From Gammaproteobacteria bacterium (lineage in GTDB: Bacteria; Pseudomonadota; Gammaproteobacteria; JAADJB01), in NCBI GenBank assembly GCA_013151035.1, contig JAADJB010000013.1, positions 1-64,000 of the forward strand: a stretch of 64,000 bases of DNA. The letters run 5' to 3'. The notes under the pieces are model-generated. The model did not search any database. It was not told where the DNA came from and worked only from the letters and a program-made list of their open reading frames with translations. Of the stretch, positions 48,271 through 59,263 are shown piece after piece; position 1 is the stretch's first letter; each line of letters opens with the position of its first letter. Made by a program: the position numbers and the translations under genes.

Positions 48271-50064
48271 ATGCCTATACAGCAATTACCGATACAGTTA
48301 ATTAATCAAATTGCTGCCGGAGAGGTGGTGGAACGTCCTGCCTCGGTGGTTAAAGAATTGTTGGAAAACAGCCTGGATGCGGGTGCTAGCAAGATCGAGG
48401 TTGATGTGGAGTTGGGTGGCAAGCGCCTGATCCGTGTGCGTGATAATGGTTGTGGCATCAGCCGTGATGAATTGTCTTTGGCGTTGTCGCGACATGCAAC
48501 CAGTAAGATCGCCAACCTGGAAGAATTGGAGTGTGTCACCAGCCTGGGCTTTCGTGGTGAGGCGTTGCCGAGTATTGCATCGGTGGCGGATTTCAGTATG
48601 CAGTCCAGTACCGAGGACATGGATAGTGGCTGGCAGATCCGTGATGACGGTGGTGATAACAAGAGTGAATTGTCCCCCGTTGCCAGGGTTGATGGTAGTA
48701 TCGTTGAGGTCAGGGATCTGTTCTTTAATGTCCCGGCAAGGCGCAAATTTCTGCGTGCGGATAATACTGAATTCAAACATCTGGAAGGTGTCATGCGACG
48801 TATGGCATTGAGTCGTTTTGATGTTGAATTTCAGTTGCGCCACAATCAAAAGGTGATCTGGCGTTTACCACGGGCAATGGATCAGCGGCAGGCACAAGCG
48901 CGGATTGCTACACTTTGTGGTAAGCCCTTTATCGAACATGCGATTACTATTGAGCAGGAAGCGGCAGGATTAAAACTGTCGGGCTGGATTGCCCTGCCGG
49001 AGTTCTCGCGTAGTCAGCAGGATCTACAATTTTTCTTTGTTAATGGACGCATGGTGCGTGACAAGTTGATTGTGCATGCGATTCGGCAGGCCTATCGGGA
49101 TGTGCTTTATCATGGCCGTCATTCCGCCTTTGTTTTGTTTTTACAACTCGATCCGTCGACGGTGGATGTGAATGTTCACCCTGCCAAGTCTGAGGTGCGC
49201 TTTCGTGAATCACGCATGGTGCATGATTTCCTGTTTTCCAGTCTGCATCGAGCGTTGGCACAGGTGCGTCCGGGTGAGGTGAAGGTCGCGGAAACACAAG
49301 GAGAATCATCTCAATACAGCGCATCACCGGCTTCCGCTAATACCAACAGCTGGTCTGCAAACCAGCAACGGAATATGCCATTAAGAGATGTGGCGGGTGT
49401 GATGGATTCCTATGCCGGTTTGTACGCCCTGGAGAAGGATACCCAGACTGCTATGCCAATGGTTTCTGATGAGGATCAGGATGCACCACTGGGTTATGCG
49501 ATTGCTCAGTTACATGGGGTGTTTATTCTGGCGCAAAATAGCCAGGGGCTGGTGGTGGTTGATATGCATGCCGCCCATGAGCGGATTACCTATGAGGGTA
49601 TGAAACAGGCCTGGGGCGGAAGCGGTTTGGTGGCGCAGCCCTTGTTGGTGCCGGTGAGCATGAATGTCAGTACCCGCGAGGCCGATCTGGTCGAGGCGCA
49701 TGCTGAGGTGTTTAATCAGTTGGGTCTGGAAGTGGATCGAATGGCACCGGATGCCTTGTTGGTGCGCCGTGTGCCGGTATTGTTGCAGGGTGCCGATGCG
49801 CAACAATTGGTGATGGATGTGATTGCCGATGTCGAGACCTATGGTTTGAGTAATCGTCTACAAGAGGAAATCAATACCGTGTTGGCGACCATGGCCTGTC
49901 ATGGCTCGGTGCGTGCTAACAGGGAGTTGAGTCTCACCGAGATGAATGTCCTGTTGCGTGATATGGAACGCACGGAACGCAGTGGGCAATGTAATCATGG
50001 GCGGCCAACCTGGGTGCAGCTGGATATGAAGGCACTGGATAATCTGTTTATGCGGGGTCGTTAG
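48271..50064 (+). CDS. mutL: DNA mismatch repair protein MutL
   Basis: The coordinator of mismatch repair, 597 residues (E. coli 615). The GHKL ATPase half shows [54 protein letters not shown] and [20 protein letters not shown], with [14 protein letters not shown] in the transducer. The C-terminal dimerisation half shows [18 protein letters not shown] and [16 protein letters not shown]. It lacks the endonuclease motif DQHAxxERxxYE of MutH-less lineages in exact form (here [12 protein letters not shown]): the first acidic residue and HAAHER are kept, so endonuclease activity cannot be excluded. The last base of the stop is the first of miaA. Confidence 0.95.
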   Translation: MPIQQLPIQLINQIAAGEVVERPASVVKELLENSLDAGASKIEVDVELGGKRLIRVRDNGCGISRDELSLALSRHATSKIANLEELECVTSLGFRGEALPSIASVADFSMQSSTEDMDSGWQIRDDGGDNKSELSPVARVDGSIVEVRDLFFNVPARRKFLRADNTEFKHLEGVMRRMALSRFDVEFQLRHNQKVIWRLPRAMDQRQAQARIATLCGKPFIEHAITIEQEAAGLKLSGWIALPEFSRSQQDLQFFFVNGRMVRDKLIVHAIRQAYRDVLYHGRHSAFVLFLQLDPSTVDVNVHPAKSEVRFRESRMVHDFLFSSLHRALAQVRPGEVKVAETQGESSQYSASPASANTNSWSANQQRNMPLRDVAGVMDSYAGLYALEKDTQTAMPMVSDEDQDAPLGYAIAQLHGVFILAQNSQGLVVVDMHAAHERITYEGMKQAWGGSGLVAQPLLVPVSMNVSTREADLVEAHAEVFNQLGLEVDRMAPDALLVRRVPVLLQGADAQQLVMDVIADVETYGLSNRLQEEINTVLATMACHGSVRANRELSLTEMNVLLRDMERTERSGQCNHGRPTWVQLDMKALDNLFMRGR

Positions 50065-51011
50065 TGGCGGTATCTGTGAGTTTGCCGCCAGCCATCTTGC
50101 TGATGGGGCCAACCGCCTCGGGTAAGACGGCGCTGGCGGTTGAGCTTTGCAAACACTTTCCTTGTGACATTATTAGCGTTGATTCTGCACTGGTTTATCG
50201 GGGGATGGATATTGGCACCGCCAAGCCGGATGCGACCTTGTTGCAGCAGGCCCCTCATCGTTTGATTGATATTCGAGAAGTTACTCAGCCCTATTCAGCG
50301 GCTGAATTTCGCGAAGATGCCTTGCGTGAGATGAAACAGATTGTGGCTGCCGGTCGGATTCCCTTGTTGGTCGGGGGGACGATGTTGTATTTCAGGACGC
50401 TGGAACAGGGAATCGCGGAGTTGCCTGCAGCAGATCCAGCGGTGCGTGCGCAGTTGGAGCAAGAAGCGTTAGCGTTGGGCTGGGATGTCATGCATCAGCG
50501 TTTGCAGCAGATTGACCCGGTTGCTGCACAACGTATCCACCCCAATGACCCCCAACGTATTCAACGGGCATTAGAGGTGCATGTTATTACCGGTAAGTCG
50601 ATGACAGAGTGGTTTACGTTAGCCGACTCCAGCCCATCGCCTTATCGTTTTATCAAGCTGGTGTTGGCGCCTGAAAGTCGTACTGTTTTGCATGCACGTA
50701 TTAGCGATCGTTTTGATGCTATGTTGGAACAAGGGTTTATCGAGGAGGTGCGTGACTTTTATCAACGCGAGGACGTGCATGCCAATCTGCCTGCCATGCG
50801 TGCGGTGGGTTATCGCCAGGCCTGGATGTATCTACAGGGGGAATATTCAATGGCCGAGTTGCGTGAGCGGGGTATTATTGCCACCCGGCAGTATGCTAAG
50901 CGACAACTCACCTGGTTGCGTAGCGAGGAGAATGCGCACTGGTTTGATAGCAGTGAAGGGGTTCCGGTGGAGCAGGTGATAGCGTTTATTGAGTCCCAAA
51001 GCGTTTGTTGA
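50064..51011 (+). CDS. miaA: tRNA dimethylallyltransferase
   Basis: A 315-residue enzyme (E. coli 316) that adds a dimethylallyl group to A37 of tRNAs reading UNN codons. Landmarks are [67 protein letters not shown] and [14 protein letters not shown]. The start is GTG at 50064, overlapping the mutL TAG by one base. The 3' end overlaps the convergent glutaredoxin-like gene by 26 bp. Confidence 0.96.
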   Translation: MAVSVSLPPAILLMGPTASGKTALAVELCKHFPCDIISVDSALVYRGMDIGTAKPDATLLQQAPHRLIDIREVTQPYSAAEFREDALREMKQIVAAGRIPLLVGGTMLYFRTLEQGIAELPAADPAVRAQLEQEALALGWDVMHQRLQQIDPVAAQRIHPNDPQRIQRALEVHVITGKSMTEWFTLADSSPSPYRFIKLVLAPESRTVLHARISDRFDAMLEQGFIEEVRDFYQREDVHANLPAMRAVGYRQAWMYLQGEYSMAELRERGIIATRQYAKRQLTWLRSEENAHWFDSSEGVPVEQVIAFIESQSVC

Positions 51012-51357
51012 GTAAGGCAATGATTTCGGCTGATTCGTATAGCCACTGGATGTTTCCATCCTCTTCGATGCGCAGGCAAGGCACCTTGATCTCGCCGCCT
51101 CCTGTTTCGAGTTCCTGGCGATAGATAGATCCCTTACTGGCGTCGCGGTATTCCATCGGTAGATTCAGTTTGTAAATGGTACGACGGGTACGCACACAAA
51201 AAGGGCAGCGTTTGAATTGATACAGGCTCATCTTGCCGACTTGTTGATCGATGAGCGCCTGATCTGCATTGTTACGCTTCTTTTTTCGAGGCAGGGTAAC
51301 AAAATTGATGATGACGATGAGTTGGCCGAGACCTTCCCGGAGGATTTTTAATAACAT
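50986..51357 (-). CDS. Glutaredoxin-like protein with an N-terminal hydrophobic segment
   Basis: A 123-residue protein. A hydrophobic stretch ([20 protein letters not shown]) is followed by a glutaredoxin/GST-N domain: [20 protein letters not shown], with the CPFC redox motif, then KVPCLRI and [14 protein letters not shown]. It is probably a membrane-tethered or peripheral thiol-disulfide protein. The ATG at 51357 is preferred; a GTG three codons earlier is in frame. Its end overlaps miaA tail to tail by 26 bp. Confidence 0.85.
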   Translation of the reverse strand: MLLKILREGLGQLIVIINFVTLPRKKKRNNADQALIDQQVGKMSLYQFKRCPFCVRTRRTIYKLNLPMEYRDASKGSIYRQELETGGGEIKVPCLRIEEDGNIQWLYESAEIIALLNKRFGTQ

Positions 51358-51597
51358 TTTGATCACACTTATTCTAACGAGTTAGAGTGTAACACGCTGT
51401 CTGGATGTTGGGCAGAGGTTTCTTGATTGATATTTTAATCAAAGGGGCTGTTAATAATTAGAATTTGTATGCTACACTCTGCTTTTAATGTGTGTCGTGC
51501 CTTGGTGTTGAGTCAGTGATTGGCGGAACTTACGGCACACGTTGGTGTATAGTAATAACAGTTGACAGTATAACTAACAATTTTCAGGAGAGATAAC

Positions 51598-51864
51598 ATG
51601 TCAAAAGGTCAGTCCCTGCAAGACCCTTTTTTGAATGCCTTGCGTCGTGAACGGATACCCGTATCGATTTTTTTGGTGAATGGTATTAAGTTACAGGGTC
51701 AGATTGAATCTTTCGACCAGTTTGTTGTGTTGTTAAAGAATAATGTCAGTCAGATGGTTTACAAACATGCGATTTCGACGGTAGTACCTGCGCGTAATGT
51801 GCGTATGCCGACGACCCATGAGGATGACGATGCCGATGCCGCCCCTTCTCCGGGTAATGTCTAG
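51598..51864 (+). CDS. hfq: RNA chaperone Hfq
   Basis: An 88-residue Sm-like protein that pairs small RNAs with messages. The Sm core is complete: [40 protein letters not shown] and [12 protein letters not shown]. An acidic tail ([14 protein letters not shown]) replaces the longer tail of E. coli Hfq. An AGGAGA site lies 7 bp before the ATG. The 230-bp region upstream carries TTGATT-gatatttt-AATCAA at 51423-51442, a dyad of unknown meaning. Confidence 0.97.
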   Translation: MSKGQSLQDPFLNALRRERIPVSIFLVNGIKLQGQIESFDQFVVLLKNNVSQMVYKHAISTVVPARNVRMPTTHEDDDADAAPSPGNV

Positions 51865-51926
51865 AGATCACCGCATACTATTGGTTTCTTGTATAACGCT
51901 CTTGTTCCGATCAGAGGATTATTCTT

Positions 51927-53246
51927 TTGTTTGAACGTCCCCGTAATGGGGATCGAGCTGTTCTTGTTTGCCTCATTTTTCCAAACGACGATACGGGTGA
52001 TGATTCATCCGAGTTTTCCGAGTTAGCGCGTGCCGCTGGTGCCGATCCAGTGGCTCATATCTCCGGGCGCAGGCAACGTCCTGATCCACACCTTTTTGTT
52101 GGTCGGGGTAAGGCGGATGAGATTCGTGAGCAACTGGATGCTAACGATGCCGATCTGGTATTGTTTGATCATATTCTGTCGCCTAGTCAGGAACGCAATC
52201 TGGAACAGTATCTCAAGTGTCGAGTGCTGGATAGAACCACACTGATTCTTGATATCTTTGCGCAACGTGCGCGTTCATTTGAAGGTAAATTACAAGTTGA
52301 GTTAGCGCAATTGCGTCACCTTTCCACCCGTCTGGTGCGAGGTTGGACTCATCTGGAACGGCAGAAGGGCGGTATTGGTCTGCGTGGGCCGGGTGAAACC
52401 CAGTTAGAGACTGATCGTCGTTTGTTGAGTGCGCGTATTAAAACGCTGCGTAAACGCCTGGATAAGGTCCAACGTCAACGGCAACAGAGTCGGCGTGGGC
52501 GACGGGAAGTGCCAGTGGTCTCTTTGGTCGGTTATACCAATGCGGGTAAATCAACCTTATTTAATGCCTTGACCGGGGCTGAAGTGTTTGCCGCTGATCA
52601 GTTGTTTGCGACCCTCGATCCAACCATGCGTCGCCTGAATCTGAGGGGAGTGGGTGAAGTCGTGTTTGCCGATACCGTCGGTTTTATCCGGGATTTGCCT
52701 CATGATCTGGTGGCCGCTTTTCGATCCACACTGGATGAGACGCGTGAGGCAGATTTATTGCTGCATGTGATTGATGCCAGTGATCCTGAACGCAGTGAGC
52801 ATATTGCTCAGGTACAGGAGGTGCTGGATGAGATTGATGCCGGTGATGTCCCTCAGTTGCAGGTCTATAACAAGATTGATTTGCTGGCGCATGATTGCCA
52901 GCCCCGGATGGAGTGCGATGAGGATGGTTTGCCGTTGCGTGTATGGCTTTCAGCTCAGCAAGAGCAAGGCTTTGAGGTCCTGCTTGAGGCATTGACCCGG
53001 TTCTTTAGCGAAGGTCAGGTGCAGGGCTGGTTGCAGGTGCCATTGACCGCAGGGCGTTTACGGGCACATCTGTATACCGCCTCAGCTATTTTGGATGAAC
53101 GGGAACTGAAACAGGGTGGTTGGTGTCTCAAGGTTCGTATGTTACAACATGAGCTGGAACAATTGTGCCTAAAGAACGGGGTTGATAGTGAATTGTATCC
53201 CGAAATACCCGAGGTAAACCTTGCAGATAGCGTGCAAGCCTCTTAG
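51927..53246 (+). CDS. hflX: Ribosome-splitting GTPase HflX
   Basis: A 439-residue GTPase that splits stalled 70S ribosomes after heat stress. The N-terminal domain has HLFVGRGKADEIREQLDAND, VLFDHILSPSQERNLEQYL and ILDIFAQRARSFEGKLQVEL. The G domain shows SLVGYTNAGKSTLFNALTGA, FADTVGFIRDLPHDLVAAFR and YNKID. The start is a TTG (MFERPRNGDRAVLV), matching E. coli MFDRYDAGEQAVLV, with AGAGGA upstream. Confidence 0.96.
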   Translation: MFERPRNGDRAVLVCLIFPNDDTGDDSSEFSELARAAGADPVAHISGRRQRPDPHLFVGRGKADEIREQLDANDADLVLFDHILSPSQERNLEQYLKCRVLDRTTLILDIFAQRARSFEGKLQVELAQLRHLSTRLVRGWTHLERQKGGIGLRGPGETQLETDRRLLSARIKTLRKRLDKVQRQRQQSRRGRREVPVVSLVGYTNAGKSTLFNALTGAEVFAADQLFATLDPTMRRLNLRGVGEVVFADTVGFIRDLPHDLVAAFRSTLDETREADLLLHVIDASDPERSEHIAQVQEVLDEIDAGDVPQLQVYNKIDLLAHDCQPRMECDEDGLPLRVWLSAQQEQGFEVLLEALTRFFSEGQVQGWLQVPLTAGRLRAHLYTASAILDERELKQGGWCLKVRMLQHELEQLCLKNGVDSELYPEIPEVNLADSVQAS

Positions 53247-53300
53247 AATTAGCACAAATCAGCATTAGCATAACTAATTGTAAAAAAACTGGAGTTAATA

Positions 53301-54494
53301 ATGGCTTGGAATGAGCCGGGTAATAAAAACCCATGGGGAGATGGTGGCAATAATCAGTCACCCCCCGATCTTGATGAAGTGTTGCGTAAGTTACAAAAGC
53401 GCATGAGTGGACTATTTGGTGGTGGATCAGGTAAAGGTTCTGGTTCCTCTCCTGCGATTATGGGGTGGTTATTCCCGGTGATTGCGGTGGTCTGGTTGTT
53501 GTCGGGGATTTATATTGTCGATGAAGGCAAACGTGGTGTCATTCTGCGTTTTGGTGAATTTATTGAATCCACCATGCCAGGGCCTCATTGGCGTGTGCCC
53601 TATCCGGTTGAGACGGTCAAGCTGGTCGATGTGGAACAGCGTCGTTTTGTCGAAGTGGGTTATCGTTCTTCGGGTGGACGTAATCAGTCGACAGTGACTG
53701 TGGCGCGGGAATCGCTGATGTTGACCAATGATGAGAATATTGTCAGCGTACAGATGGCAGTGCAATATCAGGTCAAGAATGCGCGTGATTATCTGTTTAA
53801 TGTGCGTAATCCGGATGATACCCTGAAGCAGGCAACTGAGAGTGCCTTGCGTGAGGTGATTGGTAAGAGCAATATGGATTTTGTCCTGACCGAGGGACGT
53901 AGCGAAGTTGCTGCCCGGGTGAAACAGTTGATTCAGGATATTCTGGATCAATACAATACGGGTCTGTTGGTTACCACGGCCAATCTGTTGGATGCACAGC
54001 CGCCGGAAGAAGTGCAGGCGGCCTTTGCCGATGCTATTAAGGCGCGTGAGGATGAACAACGCTTGAAGAATGAGGCTGAAACCTATTCCAATGGTGTTAT
54101 TCCCAAGGCGCGTGGTATGGCTGCACGTCAGATGGAAGAAGCTAATGCCTATAAAGAACGTGTGATTGCACAGGCTGAAGGTGAGACCAGTCGTTTCATC
54201 AAGATGTATGATGAGTACAAGAAAGCACCGGAGGTGACGCGCAAGCGTTTGTATCTGGATACCATGGAGTCGGTGTTGACGCGTAGCACCAAGGTTACCG
54301 TGGATATGAGTAATAATAATAGTTTGATGTACCTGCCGTTGGATAAGTTGTTTAGTGGTGGTTCTACACGCACATTAACACCACAAAATATTCAATCTAA
54401 GGCTACCAGACTTCTTAATAGCCGTGGAGGCAAGATGAGTGAACGAGTTGATCAACGTCGTGGTGATGGGCGACAGGTACGGGAGTCACGATAA
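53301..54494 (+). CDS. hflK: FtsH protease regulator HflK
   Basis: A 397-residue membrane SPFH/band 7 protein that forms, with HflC, the cage around FtsH. The glycine-rich N-terminus (MAWNEPGNKNPWGDGGNNQS) precedes one transmembrane helix (GWLFPVIAVVWLLSGIYIVD) and the SPFH domain (GVILRFGEFIESTMPGPHWR). A coiled coil follows (AIKAREDEQRLKNEAETYSN). The stop overlaps the hflC start. Confidence 0.97.
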   Translation: MAWNEPGNKNPWGDGGNNQSPPDLDEVLRKLQKRMSGLFGGGSGKGSGSSPAIMGWLFPVIAVVWLLSGIYIVDEGKRGVILRFGEFIESTMPGPHWRVPYPVETVKLVDVEQRRFVEVGYRSSGGRNQSTVTVARESLMLTNDENIVSVQMAVQYQVKNARDYLFNVRNPDDTLKQATESALREVIGKSNMDFVLTEGRSEVAARVKQLIQDILDQYNTGLLVTTANLLDAQPPEEVQAAFADAIKAREDEQRLKNEAETYSNGVIPKARGMAARQMEEANAYKERVIAQAEGETSRFIKMYDEYKKAPEVTRKRLYLDTMESVLTRSTKVTVDMSNNNSLMYLPLDKLFSGGSTRTLTPQNIQSKATRLLNSRGGKMSERVDQRRGDGRQVRESR

Positions 54495-55366
54495 TGGCTA
54501 AATTAACAACAGTAGGAAGCATTGCACTGATCCTGGCTTTACTGGTGGGTGCCTTTTCCACCTTTAGCGTTAATGAATGGGAACGTGCAATCCTGTTCCG
54601 TTTGGGTGAGATTCGATCGGTTGATTTCAAGCCGGGTCTGCATTTCAAGTGGCCCTTCGTGAATAATATCCGCAAGTTTGACGCCCGTGTGCTGACGTTG
54701 GATGTGAATCCGGAGCGTTTTCTGACGCAGGAAAAGAAGAACGTGATCGTTGATTCTTTTGTTAAGTGGAAGATTGATAATCTGGCTCGTTATTACACCG
54801 CAGTGTTGGGTGACGAGGCACATGCCCGCTTGCGTTTGGAGCAGATTATTAAGGATGGTATGCGCAGTGAATTTGGTAAACGGACTATTCGTGAGGTGGT
54901 CTCCGGTGAGCGTGCCGAGTTGCGTGATATTCTAACTAAAAGTGCTAATGAGCAGTCGAAAGAGATAGGTATTACGGTGGTTGATGTGCGAATCAAGCGA
55001 GTGGATCTACCTGAAGAGGTGAGTAACTCGGTGTTCCGTCGTATGGATGCAGAACGTGCCAGGGTTGCCAAGGATTTCCGTTCACGCGGTTTTGAGGCAG
55101 CGGAGAAGATTCGTGCCGATGCCGATCGTCAGCGTGAGGTGTTACAGGCCGAGGCCTATCGTGATGCCGAAAGAATACGGGGTGAGGGTGATGGACGTGC
55201 AGCAGCAATCTATGCTGAATCCTATGGTAAGGATCCTGAGTTTTATGCCTTTTATCGCAGTCTGGGTGCCTATCGTCGCGCCTTTAATAGCCCTGATAAT
55301 CTATTGGTGCTGGAACCCGATGCTGAGTTCTTCCAGTATTTTAAGGATTCTAACGGGCGTCGTTGA
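54494..55366 (+). CDS. hflC: FtsH protease regulator HflC
   Basis: A 290-residue partner of HflK with an N-terminal membrane helix (GSIALILALLVGAFSTFSVN) and SPFH domain (WERAILFRLGEIRSVDFKPG, LHFKWPFVNNIRKFDAR). The long coiled coil (FRSRGFEAAEKIRADADRQR) and FYRSLGAYRRAF are typical. Start codon overlap with hflK by one base shows coupling. Confidence 0.97.
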   Translation: MAKLTTVGSIALILALLVGAFSTFSVNEWERAILFRLGEIRSVDFKPGLHFKWPFVNNIRKFDARVLTLDVNPERFLTQEKKNVIVDSFVKWKIDNLARYYTAVLGDEAHARLRLEQIIKDGMRSEFGKRTIREVVSGERAELRDILTKSANEQSKEIGITVVDVRIKRVDLPEEVSNSVFRRMDAERARVAKDFRSRGFEAAEKIRADADRQREVLQAEAYRDAERIRGEGDGRAAAIYAESYGKDPEFYAFYRSLGAYRRAFNSPDNLLVLEPDAEFFQYFKDSNGRR

Positions 55367-55381
55367 TTTTGATGAATTTCG

Positions 55382-55567
55382 ATGTGGAGTGAATTGCTGA
55401 CGGCGGTTGCCCTGGTTCTGGTGATTGAGGGCTTTATGCCGTTTTTAAATCCGGCGGCTCTGCGCAAGACCTTAATGGCGATGATTCAGATGGACGATAA
55501 AAAAATGCGCTTGATGGGTCTGACTAGTATGATAGCCGGTGTGATTTTACTCTACGCTGTTCATTAA
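55382..55567 (+). CDS. yjeT: DUF2065 membrane protein (YjeT)
   Basis: A 61-residue protein with two predicted membrane helices (LLTAVALVLVIEGFMPFLNP and GLTSMIAGVILLYAV). It fits DUF2065/YjeT, a conserved neighbour between hflC and the hisZ/purA genes. The function is unknown. Confidence 0.88.
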   Translation: MWSELLTAVALVLVIEGFMPFLNPAALRKTLMAMIQMDDKKMRLMGLTSMIAGVILLYAVH

Positions 55568-55587
55568 TTGAAAGCGATTATATGTGA

Positions 55588-56784
55588 ATGAAGATAATGA
55601 ACCAAGAACGCTGGTTACTTCCTGACGGTATTGAAGAAATACTGCCCCCTGATTCATGGGTGGTTGAGAGTCTGCGTCGTGAATTGTTGGATCTTTACAA
55701 AAGCTGGGGCTATGACCTGATTATGCCGCCACTGGTTGAGTATCTGGAGTCTTTGTTGACGGGCAGTGGCGCGGATCTTGATCTCAAGACCTTTAAACTG
55801 ATTGACCAGCAAAGTGGTCGCATGATGGGTGTGCGTGCCGATATAACACCTCAGGCGGCACGTATTGATGCACATAAGCTGCGCCGTAATGCGCCAGTGC
55901 GTCTTTGTTATCTGGATGCCGTGTTGCATACTTGTTCGGAGGGATTTGCCTCATCGAGAAGTCCCTTGCAGGTCGGTGCCGAGTTATTTGGGCACTCAGG
56001 CATTGATAGTGATGTCGAGGTTCTTTGTCTGATGCTTGAGACGCTGAAAAAAACAGGTGTCAAGGATGTTCATGTTGATCTGGGTCATGTGGGTATCTTT
56101 CGGGCATTGGCACAGGATGCAGGCTTAAGTGAGACGCAGGAGACACGCCTGTTCGATGCTATGCAACGTAAGGCTCTGCCGGAGATCGCTGAACAACTGA
56201 GTTCTTTGAATCTGGATGAAAAGGGTCAGCAATGTTTATCCCGTTTATCACGTCTGGCCTGTTTACACGGTGATGAGAGCGTTTTGGTTGAAGCGCATCA
56301 ATTATTAGATGATGCGGGTGAGGCGGTGTGTGCGGCATTGCATAATCTGGAACAGATTGCCGTCCTGGTTAAGCAACGTGTACCCGATGTTACCCTGTTT
56401 TTTGATCTGGCAGAGTTACGTGGTTATGCCTTTCATACAGGTGTTGTTTTTGCTGCTTTTGTGGCCGGTTCCGGGCAGGAATTGGCGCGTGGTGGGCGTT
56501 ATGACGATATTGGCGGGGTGTTTGGTCGCTCCCGCTCAGCGACGGGCTTTAGTGCCGATCTCAAGGTCTTGCTGAGGGTCGCTGCGGTCGAACAAGCGAA
56601 TATGTGTGATGGTATTCTTGCACCGGCAGGCCACGATATTGATTTATTGCAGACCATACAGGATTTAAGGTGTTCCGGAGAACGGGTGGTGTGTGCGCTG
56701 GCTGAGTCAGAGGATACGACAGTAATGTGTTGTGATCGGGTACTGGAACAGCAGAATGGTCAGTGGGTAGTTGTAAAACTTTAG
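55588..56784 (+). CDS. hisZ: ATP phosphoribosyltransferase regulatory subunit HisZ
   Basis: A 398-residue class II synthetase-like protein without tRNA function, which activates the short form of HisG. It opens with WLLPDGIEEILPPDSWVVES, then SWGYDLIMPPLVEYLESLLT, MMGVRADITPQAARI and GGRYDDIGGVFGRSRSATGF. The histidine-binding motifs of HisS (such as [13 protein letters not shown]) are absent, which separates it from the true HisS at 29106. Its place before purA is common in gammaproteobacteria. The organism should therefore have a short HisG. Confidence 0.94.
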   Translation: MKIMNQERWLLPDGIEEILPPDSWVVESLRRELLDLYKSWGYDLIMPPLVEYLESLLTGSGADLDLKTFKLIDQQSGRMMGVRADITPQAARIDAHKLRRNAPVRLCYLDAVLHTCSEGFASSRSPLQVGAELFGHSGIDSDVEVLCLMLETLKKTGVKDVHVDLGHVGIFRALAQDAGLSETQETRLFDAMQRKALPEIAEQLSSLNLDEKGQQCLSRLSRLACLHGDESVLVEAHQLLDDAGEAVCAALHNLEQIAVLVKQRVPDVTLFFDLAELRGYAFHTGVVFAAFVAGSGQELARGGRYDDIGGVFGRSRSATGFSADLKVLLRVAAVEQANMCDGILAPAGHDIDLLQTIQDLRCSGERVVCALAESEDTTVMCCDRVLEQQNGQWVVVKL

Positions 56785-56788
56785 CTAA

Positions 56789-58108
<1,320 letters not shown>

Positions 58109-58109
58109 C

Positions 58110-59135
58110 CTATACCCGACCTAATGCCTCTCTGATTTTCTCATCATCAAGCATTTCAAAGTCCTGCCGGTTAAAAGTAACAAAGTTCCCACTTAACTCA
58201 TACCATGACAGACCACTGGTCCAGACGGGTTGCGGGTAATCACCCTGCATCTTACGCGCCATAATGTAGATTGATCCATGCTGATAAATCAGGTTGTGCG
58301 CCTGGTTGTTATCCTGTAATTGTTGAATGACACGCCATGCCTGTTCGGCAGAATCAATGCGCTGGCAATCACAGGGATATTCCTCATTACCCCCATTATG
58401 TTGCCAGCGTGAATGCGTGACAGGCAGGTCACGTTCGCTGGTAAATAAATGGAAATGAAGATGATTGATCGAGGCCAATGCACCCAGTGAGTTAAAGGCG
58501 AGACCGGTGCCAGGGATATCCTGGTTGATCTGCTGGCTGATTTGCCAAGCGTAATGATGGTAGTCCTCAGTGAGTTGTTGTGGCAGGCATTGTTCGCGTT
58601 CTGGCAGCAACAATAAGTGGTAATCGATAAAGGGAAACTTGTTGTAGTACAGAGTGATATCCTTGTTGGCGAGTTGTCCTGTCCAGAACGCCTCTTTTTG
58701 TAAAAAAGTTTTGTTAAAGTGAAAGGCATCCGGGTTAAAGGGCTGGTGAATCTGCTGTATCCGTTGTTGGCTACTGCGTGCCGGGCGCAGGGCACGTAGA
58801 GGGTTGAATTGAATGTTCCATTGTGCTGGTTGTCGCCATTCAGTGACTTGCAGGTCAGGGAATTTGATGCAGACCATTTTTAGAAAGACGATCAGATCAT
58901 CGTCCGCTACATCAACAGGTTTGCCTTCTTTCAAGGCAAGGCATAAATCCTCCTGATAATGATTAAAGGCCTGTTGCAAGCGGGGGCGCATTTCCGCGAA
59001 GATAAGTGGGTCAAAGCTGGCATTGGCACAGGCAAGGATGTAGGTGCCTAGTCCTGGAATATCAAGAATTCGATTAAGACCGGATAAAAAGTCCTGTTTA
59101 TAGCTCTGAGCGGATGTGTAAAAATTTGTTGGCAT
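58110..59135 (-). CDS. HIT-superfamily nucleotidyltransferase/phosphorylase-like protein (DUF4922-like)
   Basis: A 341-residue protein from MPTNFYTSAQSYKQDFLSGL. The central part has ITLYYNKFPFIDYHLLLLPE (a typical ATP-adenylyltransferase or GDP-hexose-phosphorylase strand) and then SLGALASINHLHFHLFTSER, which contains the HxHxH-like signature of the HIT superfamily. It is most like DUF4922 and the GDP-glucose/galactose phosphorylases, but the substrate cannot be assigned. The frame is open for 43 codons further up without comparable sequence, so the ATG at 59135 is used. It is convergent with purA at a 1-bp gap. Confidence 0.7.
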   Translation of the reverse strand: MPTNFYTSAQSYKQDFLSGLNRILDIPGLGTYILACANASFDPLIFAEMRPRLQQAFNHYQEDLCLALKEGKPVDVADDDLIVFLKMVCIKFPDLQVTEWRQPAQWNIQFNPLRALRPARSSQQRIQQIHQPFNPDAFHFNKTFLQKEAFWTGQLANKDITLYYNKFPFIDYHLLLLPEREQCLPQQLTEDYHHYAWQISQQINQDIPGTGLAFNSLGALASINHLHFHLFTSERDLPVTHSRWQHNGGNEEYPCDCQRIDSAEQAWRVIQQLQDNNQAHNLIYQHGSIYIMARKMQGDYPQPVWTSGLSWYELSGNFVTFNRQDFEMLDDEKIREALGRV

Positions 59136-59263
59136 GATGTGGTTACTATGTTGATACGGATATGGGGTATTGTGCCAGATTATATCCTTGCGGAATATGG
59201 TGGATATATGAAGGTAACAAGTTATACTTTGAGCATGTATTGTGCCTGGAGGAAATGGAATCA

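Noticed and set aside
51423-51442. Dyad upstream of hfq as a specific operator
   Set aside because: The TTGATT/AATCAA arms are short and AT-rich, and no known regulator consensus fits, so it is mentioned only in the hfq entry.
55588-56784. A second histidyl-tRNA synthetase
   Set aside because: The histidine-binding motifs are absent and the start and context are those of HisZ.
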